From NCBI GenBank assembly GCA_937896295.1, contig CALBME010000087.1, positions 1 to 10,617 of the forward strand: a stretch of 10,617 nt of DNA. The letters are read 5' to 3'. This DNA is from an uncultured Micavibrio sp. (GTDB taxonomy: Bacteria; Pseudomonadota; Alphaproteobacteria; Micavibrionales; UBA1664). Below, piece after piece: positions 1 to 5,507 of the stretch. A program made the position numbers and the translations under genes. Position 1 is the stretch's first letter; every line of letters starts with the position of its first letter. The notes below the pieces were generated by a model. The model was not told where the DNA came from and ran no database searches. It worked only from the letters and a program-made list of their open reading frames with translations.

Positions 1-51
1 ATGATCACGGGAATCGTCATCCTGTATTTAAGCGGCGCGAGGATTTTATAA
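1..51 (+). CDS. C-terminal tail of an upstream gene (partial)
   Basis: Frame 1 is open from the left edge to a TAA at 49-51 and encodes 16 residues, mostly hydrophobic (MITGIVILYLSGARIL). It abuts the next gene with no gap (TAAATG), an arrangement typical of translationally coupled genes. I infer this is the end of a longer, probably membrane-associated protein whose body lies outside the window. The ATG at base 1 is probably an internal Met, because the window edge falls there by chance. The stretch is too short to identify, and a chance open frame is possible. Confidence 0.35.
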   Translation: MITGIVILYLSGARIL

Positions 52-519
52 ATGGGACGTCTGCAGAAACATTTCCTGACCGTGGTCGCGCTTGTCAGCT
101 GCGTCCTGTTCATGGCGTCGACCATGATCCTGATGGCGGGTATGCTGCCCACGCTGGCGGCCAATCTTGTCGATAAATCCCGCCAGAAAAGCAAGGCGAT
201 CAGCGTTGGGCTGATGAATTTCGCCGGCTGCCTGCCGTTCCTGCTTGAGCTGTGGATGGGCCCGTCGCCCAATTCCATCGACGCGGCCACGCTGATCCTG
301 CTGCAACCCAAGACAGTCATCATCATTTACGTCATTGCCGCCTGCGGCTACGCGATCGAGGCCGCCGTCACCGGCATGGTGGCCACCCTGATGCAGCAGC
401 GTGCCCGCGCCCGCCTCAAGGCGATCGATGTGCAACTGGCGGAAGTGGTCGATCGCTGGGGCTGGTATGTGGATGGGTCCGCGCCGCTGGACGATTTCGG
501 ATTCCCGGAAAACCGCTGA
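52..519 (+). CDS. small three-helix inner-membrane protein of unknown function
   Basis: The 155-residue product has three hydrophobic stretches at about residues 8-30, 49-69 and 88-114. A basic loop (DKSRQKSK, 41-48) lies between the first two. The tail at about 115-137 is charged and helix-prone (QQRARARLKAID), and the acidic C-terminus ends FGFPENR. The ATG at 52 directly follows the stop of the preceding frame and has an AGG at 40-42, nine bases upstream, so coupled translation is likely. The positive-inside rule suggests the basic loop and the tail face the cytoplasm. No enzyme motif is visible and I do not recognise the family. Its stop lies only 5 bp from the stop of the convergent patatin gene. 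Confidence 0.8.
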   Translation: MGRLQKHFLTVVALVSCVLFMASTMILMAGMLPTLAANLVDKSRQKSKAISVGLMNFAGCLPFLLELWMGPSPNSIDAATLILLQPKTVIIIYVIAACGYAIEAAVTGMVATLMQQRARARLKAIDVQLAEVVDRWGWYVDGSAPLDDFGFPENR

Positions 520-524
520 CGTTT

Positions 525-1898
525 TTACGCAACTGCCTCAAGCCGGGGCCAGCGCACGCGCCGGCGTTTTTCCTGCGAATACCGATTGTAGATTTCCTGG
601 CCGTTGCGGTCCGTGACCATGATGCGTTCCAGAATGGGCCAAGGGTCCTGCGTGGCAATGCGGTGCGCGTCCGCGCATGATTTACGGTATTCGTCGGCGT
701 CGATATCGCCCTGTGCATACCGTGTTACCGCAATTTCATGGAGCATGGCGCCCAGCTTGCCCACATTGTCCGCCACGTTGAGAGCGGCAACGTAAAAAAT
801 TTTGTGCAGGTTGGCAGGCGTGCAGTCCAGCGGGTTGGAGGTCGGGAACAGCCGTTCCTCCTCCGTGCCCTGCCTGGGAATGATCGACCGGTTGATCGGC
901 GTGATGGCGGGCATGCCGGTGGCGGCCATGCTGGCGGGGTCGTAGCCGCGTGCCATGTCGCGCCGGTCCTGCGCCCATGCGCCGGCCTTCGTGGCGTGCA
1001 GTGTGCTGTATTCGGCGTTGTCGATCGCGCCGAAAAACCCGGCATGGACCTGGCGTTCAGGCGTATAGGGCAGTTCCGACATATCGCCGGTCCCAAGGAA
1101 CAGGGTGCGCACCAGCGCGTGATCGGTATTCGCAAGAGTGCGGAATTTGGCAGGTGCCGCGCCGGCGCGGCCGAAGGACAGGAAACCGCGGCGGCTGATG
1201 TCCGGATTGATGTTTCCGGCGTGCAGCGCCTGTTGCCGAGCCTTCAGCGCCGCATCCAGTTCCTTGTGGATCAGGCCCGCCGAAATCACCATGCCGTTGT
1301 CGCGGTAATGCGACCCTTTGACGGTGTAGGGCATGAATACGCTGGGGATCGATGTGCCGGCCATCACCCCGTCGATCAGCCGGGTGGTGCCATTGACCAG
1401 TTCCATGGCCAGCGCCCCGGTATCGAAAAGACGGCTGTCGAGGCGTCCCAGAAGTTCATCCCGCTTTTTGGTCATGTTGTGCGCACTCAAGACCAGCGAG
1501 ACGGGCAGGTCGCTCATGGTCGTATCGCCGTATCTGGGCGCCAGCATGCGGTAAAGGACGCTGTGATCGAAATGATCGGCCAGCACGTGATGCCCGCCGA
1601 AAATCTTCTGGTTCAGAATCTGGCTGACCACAAGCGACTGGGACGACCGGTTCAGAAGATCGATCGAGCAGGCATAGATGCTGTGGGCGAGTTCGATGGC
1701 CGGGGCGCCGATGGCAAGTGACGCGGTGATGACGCCGCCGATGGATGCGCCGCTTAATGCATTGAAGAAGGAAGCGAAGGGCCGTTCGGTGACAGCCTCG
1801 ATATAAGCAGCCGGCAGGACGCTGAGAAGCCCGAAAGCGGCCCCGCTGTCGGAATACGCATTATGCGCGATGTATGTGCCGCGGCCCATTGCTGTCAC
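525..1898 (-). CDS. patatin-like phospholipase, divergent paralogue (oxyanion motif degenerate)
   Basis: This 457-residue protein has a patatin fold signature. The nucleophile elbow is GASIG at 50-54 (Ser52). The catalytic Asp is probably Asp200 in RDNG, preceded by a GVMAGTSIPSVFMPY stretch (177-191) that matches the ASAAAPTYFP region of the neighbouring patatin. LFLGTGD (266-272) corresponds to the family's GTG strand. Patatins use a Ser-Asp dyad to release fatty acids from lipids. The N-terminal oxyanion element, normally DGGGxRG, reads SDSGAAFG (16-23), so the conserved Arg and two Gly are missing and activity may be altered. The region after about residue 275 is unlike the sister protein and has a basic tail (KRRRVRWPR). 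The frame opens at a GTG (1896-1898) and an in-frame ATG lies at 1887-1889. Neither has a clear Shine-Dalgarno, and a stop closes the frame 24 bases before the GTG. It lies 49 bp after the first patatin, probably in the same transcript. Confidence 0.85.
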   Translation of the reverse strand: MTAMGRGTYIAHNAYSDSGAAFGLLSVLPAAYIEAVTERPFASFFNALSGASIGGVITASLAIGAPAIELAHSIYACSIDLLNRSSQSLVVSQILNQKIFGGHHVLADHFDHSVLYRMLAPRYGDTTMSDLPVSLVLSAHNMTKKRDELLGRLDSRLFDTGALAMELVNGTTRLIDGVMAGTSIPSVFMPYTVKGSHYRDNGMVISAGLIHKELDAALKARQQALHAGNINPDISRRGFLSFGRAGAAPAKFRTLANTDHALVRTLFLGTGDMSELPYTPERQVHAGFFGAIDNAEYSTLHATKAGAWAQDRRDMARGYDPASMAATGMPAITPINRSIIPRQGTEEERLFPTSNPLDCTPANLHKIFYVAALNVADNVGKLGAMLHEIAVTRYAQGDIDADEYRKSCADAHRIATQDPWPILERIMVTDRNGQEIYNRYSQEKRRRVRWPRLEAVA

Positions 1899-1947
1899 GT
1901 TCGGCAGATTCGGGTCGGCTTACAATGCGCAGCGCAGCAAGTTGGTT

Positions 1948-3147
1948 TTATTTGCCGTCTGTCTTGAGCATTCCACCGGTCAGGGTGTGAATGGTACGTT
2001 TGAACGTGCTCAGGAAATCCTGGTTCTGTTCGTGCTTGCGGTCGCGGTTGCTGACCAGCAGGTGGCACAGTTCGTCAAACTGCTTGTGGTTGTCTTCCAG
2101 GATAACCTGCGCGAACCGCTCCAGCCGCGCCATGTTTTCCGGCGTTGCGTCGTCGATGGCGACGGAAGGAAGGGGTTCGTTGTTCGGCAGGGGCGCCAGC
2201 ATGGACCGGTTGAACATGAACAGGTCGCGGCCCAGTTCCTTGCCGAAGGATTCCATCATCGCGGATTCCGACGCGTGGAAGAAAATGTTGATCAGCGGCA
2301 GGTCGTTGGCCGGATCCACAACCCCCAGCGCGCCGAAGCGGTTCCATTCATCCTTGTGAATGGGACGGTTGGTGATGCCCGTGCCCATACAGATCATCAC
2401 CGGCTGGTAATCTTCCGGCACATGCGGTTTAACGACCGCCTGATACGAAATGCACGGGTTGTCGAAGATGGACCCGTCAATGGCGTGCACCGTACGCCAG
2501 GTGCCGTTATTGGGATCGTAGGCTGAAAAGTCGTGGCACGGGAAATAGGTGGGTGCTGCGGCCGATGCCATGACCGCGTCATACAGCGTGACGTCCAGCG
2601 GTTTTGCGGCTGTGGGGCTATAGGCCGGCGGGCGAATGTTTTTAAGCCACACGGCGGTGCCGCCGATGGGGCCGTTCGGATCTTCGCCGCCAAGGCTGTA
2701 ACAGGGAATGACCAGCGAGGCGACGGAGTCCCCGATTTTGGCATCGCCGTACAGTGCATACAGCGCCTTGGCCAGATTGCGTTCGTTGTAATGCCCGTGC
2801 CGCATCATCTGCGAGAGCTTGGAGATCTTGATGGTCCGGTTGTTGAAATCATGCAGCAGGCCGCGAAATTCCCGGAAGCGGTCATAGGGGAAGATCGACG
2901 CGCCCTCGCGCTCGTAAAAGCGGATCATGTGCTTGGCCTTGTACTGCGGCTCGAACGGGCGGCGCCGGTGCGGGCGCGTCAGCGCGGCATTCAGGATGGA
3001 CCCGGTCGAAGGCCCGGTGAACATGTCCACCATTTCGGCCATGCCAAGGCCGGTACGCGACTCGATGGCCGCCATGATGTGGGCGGGCACCAGCCCGCGC
3101 ATACCGCCGCCATATGTATAGAGAGCAATGAAGGTGTTACTCGTCAC
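1948..3147 (-). CDS. patatin-like phospholipase, canonical paralogue
   Basis: This 399-residue protein carries the full patatin motif set. The oxyanion hole is YGGGMRG (12-18), with Tyr where Asp is usual. The nucleophile elbow is GPSTG (45-49, Ser47), the family block ASAAAPTYFP is at 194-203, the catalytic Asp is in DGS (Asp224), and a CMGTG strand is at 253-257. Family members hydrolyse acyl esters of phospholipids or other lipids with a Ser-Asp dyad. No signal peptide is visible, so it is cytoplasmic or exported by a non-Sec route. The C-terminal third (about 330-399) is helical and charged. The GTG at 3145-3147 is the only start that keeps the GGG motif: an in-frame TAG lies 12 bases upstream, and the next ATG falls inside the oxyanion loop. 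A promoter-like sequence ends six bases before this GTG. The second patatin follows 49 bp downstream. Confidence 0.92.
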   Translation of the reverse strand: MTSNTFIALYTYGGGMRGLVPAHIMAAIESRTGLGMAEMVDMFTGPSTGSILNAALTRPHRRRPFEPQYKAKHMIRFYEREGASIFPYDRFREFRGLLHDFNNRTIKISKLSQMMRHGHYNERNLAKALYALYGDAKIGDSVASLVIPCYSLGGEDPNGPIGGTAVWLKNIRPPAYSPTAAKPLDVTLYDAVMASAAAPTYFPCHDFSAYDPNNGTWRTVHAIDGSIFDNPCISYQAVVKPHVPEDYQPVMICMGTGITNRPIHKDEWNRFGALGVVDPANDLPLINIFFHASESAMMESFGKELGRDLFMFNRSMLAPLPNNEPLPSVAIDDATPENMARLERFAQVILEDNHKQFDELCHLLVSNRDRKHEQNQDFLSTFKRTIHTLTGGMLKTDGK

Positions 3148-3153
3148 GCCTTC

Positions 3154-3182
3154 ATTCTAACGGTTTTTCCAAGTATTTGTAA
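3154..3182 (-). promoter_or_regulatory. candidate sigma-70 promoter of the patatin pair, possibly leaderless
   Basis: On the minus strand TTACAA (3182-3177) and TAGAAT (3159-3154) are separated by exactly 17 bases. The -10 matches the consensus at five of six positions. Transcription would start about 6-7 bases further on, at or next to the GTG start codon of the first patatin, giving a leaderless mRNA. No well-placed Shine-Dalgarno precedes that GTG; the AAGG there is only one base away. The call is inferred from sequence alone. Confidence 0.4.
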
Positions 3183-3220
3183 GGGCTTGTGATTGGTGCC
3201 GCGCAGCAGTTTTTAAGCTT

Positions 3221-3778
3221 TTACAAAGCTATGCGGTATTTGTGGCCCACGCGCCCGCCATACGCGGCGGCTTCGGTATATTCGCCCAGAAAAACTCCGC
3301 CATTCGACAGGATGACTTTGCGGGACGCTTCGTTGTCGGGCTGGGTGGTGATGTAGACATGCGCAAGACCTTCGGCCTTCGCCACGGGCAGGATCTGGCG
3401 CAGCGCATCCGTCCCGAAACCGCGCCGGTGATGCCACGGCACGACGGAATAACCGATATGCCCCAGCACATGAGGCGGCAGTTCGGATGTTCCGGGCTGC
3501 CAGCGCAGGCCGATACTGCCTACGAATTCACCGTCATGCCACATCCAGCGCCGGAAACCGGGAAGGCGTCTTGCGGTCGAGCCATCGGGCAAAGTGATGT
3601 CGCCGCCAAGGCATGCGCGATCCTCCATCAGTTCGATGAAGCGTTCCGGGTCATCGGCAATTGCGGCCAGTTCACGCCGCGTGGCGACCAGAAGATTGAT
3701 GTTGTCCGGCGACCAGTCGCGCAAAAGCGCGTCGCGGTAAGACGGCAGGTGTTCCATGGCGGGGCGGACAAGCAGCAT
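3221..3778 (-). CDS. GNAT-family N-acetyltransferase (COG3981-like)
   Basis: This 185-residue acetyl-CoA-dependent acyltransferase has the acetyl-CoA pyrophosphate loop RRGFGT at 118-123, following strand HIGYSVVP (107-114). The later block QPDNEASRKVILSNGG (146-161) is the usual GNAT segment in which Asn and Ser frame the active site. The N-terminus (LVRPAMEHLPSYRDAL, then WSPDN at 22-26) resembles the predicted acetyltransferases of COG3981. The substrate is not known; small molecules, antibiotics or protein N-termini are all possible. The ATG at 3776-3778 is preferred over Met8 because the LVRP start is a family feature. It begins 9 bases after the stop of the LysR gene, so the two are very likely co-transcribed. 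No terminator is visible between it and the patatins, but a separate promoter candidate lies there. Confidence 0.9.
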   Translation of the reverse strand: MLLVRPAMEHLPSYRDALLRDWSPDNINLLVATRRELAAIADDPERFIELMEDRACLGGDITLPDGSTARRLPGFRRWMWHDGEFVGSIGLRWQPGTSELPPHVLGHIGYSVVPWHHRRGFGTDALRQILPVAKAEGLAHVYITTQPDNEASRKVILSNGGVFLGEYTEAAAYGGRVGHKYRIAL

Positions 3779-3787
3779 CGAAAAAGC

Positions 3788-4657
3788 TTATGCTTTCTGC
3801 AGGTGCCGCCACAAGTTTTCGGCCGCGTCCGACATGCGCGCCGCGCGGCGGATGATCAAGATCTCAAGATCGAGCCGGTATCGCTTGGGCAGGGCGGGGA
3901 CCAGAAACTCAGCCGCAAGATCGTCTTCGATCAGGCTCTGGGGCAGGAAGGCGATTCCAAAACCAGCCAGCGCCATGGCGCGCAGGACTTCCGAAGACGG
4001 GCTTTCAAACACCGTATCCATGTTGCGGCGATGACGGGGAAGATCGTGGATCAGTCCCTCGACGCAGCGGCCGAGGAACGAGCCGGGGGCATAGGCCAGC
4101 AATCCCGCCTCCTGTCCCATCAGGCGCTTGGCCATGACCGGCATCATCTGGTCCGCGCCAAGGCGCAGCGACTGCAGGCCGGTGATATCGCCAAAGGGCA
4201 GCATGCTTTGCGATGTGTGAACCATGGCGAAATCGGCCAGACCCTCGCGCAGGTCGGACACGCATTGCTCGATCCGCTGACCGGTCAGGCGCACGGTCAG
4301 ATCCGGCATGGCGCGGGTGCAGTCCTTCCACCACATCGGAAAAAACGAAATGGCCAGCGTGTGGGAAATCACGACACGCACGGGGTTCTGCAGCGCGCTT
4401 GATGCGCTGCGCGTATCTTCGACCGCCTTGGCGATGCCGCGGCTGATCTGTTCGGCATGCACCAGAAAGCGTTCGCCCGCCGGCGTCAGGTCGACCGGTG
4501 TGACGGTACGGTCGAAAAGGGGTGTGCCCACGCGGTCCTCGATCGCCATGATGCGGCGGGAAAAAGCCGGCTGGGTAATGTGGCGCAAGTCCGCCGCGCG
4601 GCGGAAAGACCCGGTGCGGGCCAGGGCCAGGAAGTCTTCGATTTCGGTCAATTCCAT
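3788..4657 (-). CDS. LysR-family transcriptional regulator, HypT/YjiE-like
   Basis: The 289-residue protein has an N-terminal winged helix-turn-helix at about 3-62, with the recognition segment TQPAFSRRIMAIED (28-41) and TPLFDRTVTPVDLTPAGE after it. A LysR effector-binding domain follows from about residue 90 (VRVVISHTLAISFFP) to the end. From memory, 'TQPAFSRRI', 'LREG.(A/S)D' and the late 'GFGIAFLP' block resemble E. coli HypT (YjiE), a hypochlorite-responsive regulator; that this protein senses an oxidant is only a guess from family likeness. A GGA seven bases before the ATG is a weak ribosome site and lies inside a 14-bp palindrome. The gene faces away from the 139-residue gene at 4803, the classic LysR-target geometry, and reads into the GNAT gene with a 9-base gap. 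Confidence 0.93.
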   Translation of the reverse strand: MELTEIEDFLALARTGSFRRAADLRHITQPAFSRRIMAIEDRVGTPLFDRTVTPVDLTPAGERFLVHAEQISRGIAKAVEDTRSASSALQNPVRVVISHTLAISFFPMWWKDCTRAMPDLTVRLTGQRIEQCVSDLREGLADFAMVHTSQSMLPFGDITGLQSLRLGADQMMPVMAKRLMGQEAGLLAYAPGSFLGRCVEGLIHDLPRHRRNMDTVFESPSSEVLRAMALAGFGIAFLPQSLIEDDLAAEFLVPALPKRYRLDLEILIIRRAARMSDAAENLWRHLQKA

Positions 4658-4661
4658 GAAT

Positions 4662-4675
4662 AAATCCGCGGATTT
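4662..4675. promoter_or_regulatory. 14-bp perfect palindrome between divergent genes (candidate operator)
   Basis: AAATCCGCGGATTT is self-complementary over all 14 bases. It lies 5 bp before the LysR start codon and covers the GGA that may serve as its ribosome site. Seen from the other strand, it is centred about 35 bases before the expected start of transcription from the TATAAT at 4692, where a -35 box would sit; none is visible. A bound protein could therefore control both directions. It could equally fold as a weak hairpin in the LysR mRNA leader. Confidence 0.5.
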
Positions 4676-4691
4676 TCGCGCCTTTCACACC

Positions 4692-4721
4692 TATAATGCA
4701 GAATTTGCATCGGATATACAA
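4692..4721 (+). promoter_or_regulatory. candidate promoter (-10 TATAAT) with downstream dyad
   Basis: A consensus TATAAT occupies 4692-4697 on the plus strand, upstream of the 139-residue gene. There is no recognisable -35 at 16-18 bases, which suits an activator-dependent promoter. Just after it lies an imperfect dyad, TTGCAT (4705-4710) and ATACAA (4716-4721), with a five-base spacer and five of six positions paired. LysR regulators bind interrupted dyads of this general kind, so it is a candidate operator. The implied leader would be about 100 bases long. Confidence 0.4.
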
Positions 4722-4802
4722 ACAAAGAATTATCGGAAATGCCCCCGCGTCAGGCATTGTCAGCTCACACAAACAAAAAAACGTAATAGAGGCAGTAAGC
4801 AC

Positions 4803-5222
4803 ATGACCGCGCATAATCTTGAAACCCGCGAATTTTCGCTTTCCGATGTCCAGCGCACCGTCGCCTGGGCCGGGATTGAGCGTCCGTCCTTCATGGACCC
4901 CGCAGCCACCCCGCGTGATGCGGCCCGCCAGTTCCTGAACGGTAATCACGATCAGTATATCGCTGTGATCGACCGCAACCCCGAAACCGGGTTTCCGTGC
5001 GTCGAGGAAGAATTCCGCGGCGGCCCGCGCCGCAACGTCGTGCTGGGTGGCCCCATTGCCTGCCTGCGCCGTGATTTCAACGGTGAAGTCGCCTGCGTCT
5101 ATATCGACCCGCTGTTCCGGAATCGCCCGGTGCTGGTGAATGAAATCGACAATCTGGTTGCACGCGCGAACAACCGTCCCGCCGTGCCGATGCCGGCTGC
5201 CGCGCGCCTTGTGGCCGCGTAA
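4803..5222 (+). CDS. conserved-looking hypothetical protein, 139 residues
   Basis: I do not recognise this protein. It starts at ATG 4803 with GAGG at 4789-4792, ten bases upstream. It is soluble-looking and has no signal peptide or membrane segment. An N-terminal helical part (FSLSDVQRTVAWAGI, about 11-25) is followed by a probable mixed alpha/beta domain. That domain includes QYIAVIDRNPETG (about 52-64), EEFRGGPRRNVVLGGP (about 69-84) and a beta-like stretch GEVACVYIDP. The C-terminus is Pro/Ala-rich. It is divergent from the HypT-like LysR gene, which makes it a plausible regulatory target. A strong hairpin 18 bases after the stop suggests it is monocistronic. The position-specific codon bias matches its neighbours, so it is very likely a real gene. 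Confidence 0.75.
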   Translation: MTAHNLETREFSLSDVQRTVAWAGIERPSFMDPAATPRDAARQFLNGNHDQYIAVIDRNPETGFPCVEEEFRGGPRRNVVLGGPIACLRRDFNGEVACVYIDPLFRNRPVLVNEIDNLVARANNRPAVPMPAAARLVAA

Positions 5223-5240
5223 GAGAATTGCACAGACAAG

Positions 5241-5280
5241 CCGGGTTTCTGGTGAATGCCCCCGTTCATCAGGAATCCGG
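5241..5280 (+). terminator. long hairpin downstream of the 139-residue gene
   Basis: Bases 5241-5256 pair with 5265-5280 over 16 uninterrupted positions (13 Watson-Crick, 3 G-U in the plus-strand RNA), closing an 8-base loop rich in C. The hairpin starts 18 bases after the stop codon. Only TTTA follows, so as a rho-independent terminator it is weak in its U-tract; it could instead act as a 3'-end stabiliser. Confidence 0.6.
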
Positions 5281-5294
5281 TTTACCGTCTGGAT

Positions 5295-5333
5295 AAAAAG
5301 AAGTGCAAAAAGAAACCGGACCTTACGGTCCGG
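5295..5333 (-). terminator. intrinsic terminator of the minus-strand small RNA
   Basis: On the minus strand CCGGACC (5333-5327), loop GTAA and GGTCCGG (5322-5316) are followed at once by TTTCTTTTT and, six bases later, by another T-run. A perfect GC-rich stem, a GNRA loop and a U-tract make this a textbook rho-independent terminator. No minus-strand protein gene ends just upstream of it: the nearest one ends at 5508, with the structured RNA in between. Confidence 0.8.
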
Positions 5334-5403
5334 CGAGTTGAACAGGGAGGTTTCACGTCTGGGAGACGTAAAGCCGACGCGAACGCCGGCGACCTCTATG
5401 TAA
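5295..5403 (-). ncRNA. candidate small structured RNA with three-way junction and own terminator
   Basis: The minus strand folds into a compact series of helices. GAGGU (5396-5392) pairs with ACCUC (5351-5347) and closes a junction containing two hairpins. The first has a 7-bp stem (5390-5384 with 5379-5373) capped by a UUCG tetraloop. The second has a 6-bp stem (5369-5364 with 5360-5355) with a CCC loop. A 13-base single strand leads to a 7-bp GC-rich hairpin with a GUAA tetraloop (5333-5316) and a U-rich tail. UUCG and GUAA loops form only on the minus strand, which fixes the direction. CCUCC at 5350-5346 and the CCC loop could pair with ribosome binding sites. Promoter evidence is weak: TTGCTT (5440-5435) and GATAAC (5415-5410) are 19 bases apart, so the 5' end near 5403 is an estimate. 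I cannot assign a known RNA family. Confidence 0.6.
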
Positions 5404-5445
5404 TGCTTCGTTATCCGGCTTGCCACTAAATACTAAGCAATTTCA

Positions 5446-5486
5446 GGCGTAGCAGGTATGCATAATGTGCATACCTCGCCTTTTAT
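5446..5486 (+). terminator. hairpin with T-tract between the small RNA and the second LysR gene
   Basis: Arms of nine perfectly paired bases (5454-5462 and 5468-5476) enclose TAATG. A further GGCG (5446-5449) and CGCC (5477-5480) extend the stem across a four-base bulge, and TTTTATT follows on the plus strand. The T-tract favours plus-strand termination. The same dyad lies 28-62 bases after the stop of the minus-strand LysR gene, so it could end that transcript too, or serve as an operator for the small RNA just beyond it. Confidence 0.5.
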
Positions 5487-5507
5487 TAACCTTATCAATG
5501 CTATGGC

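Noticed and set aside
738..1721. A long plus-strand frame opposite the second patatin, and similar long frames opposite other genes (e.g. 1870-2526, 3242-4402, 6385-7113)
   Set aside because: They are antisense shadows common in GC-rich coding DNA: they have no ribosome sites, and the opposite strand carries clear protein families.
525..3147. Patatin genes as the effector of an anti-phage CBASS system (CapV type)
   Set aside because: No cyclic-nucleotide synthase or other CBASS gene lies alongside; the neighbours are a LysR regulator, a GNAT enzyme and a small membrane protein. The window does not support a defence claim.
3205..3240. A 6-bp AT-rich hairpin across the GNAT stop codon as terminator
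   Set aside because: The stem AGCTTT/AAAGCT is short and AT-rich and overlaps the stop; it is too weak to call.
5295..5403. Reading the structured RNA on the plus strand
   Set aside because: The hairpin loops become CGAA and UUAC, and no U-tract follows the final stem; the terminator works only on the minus strand.
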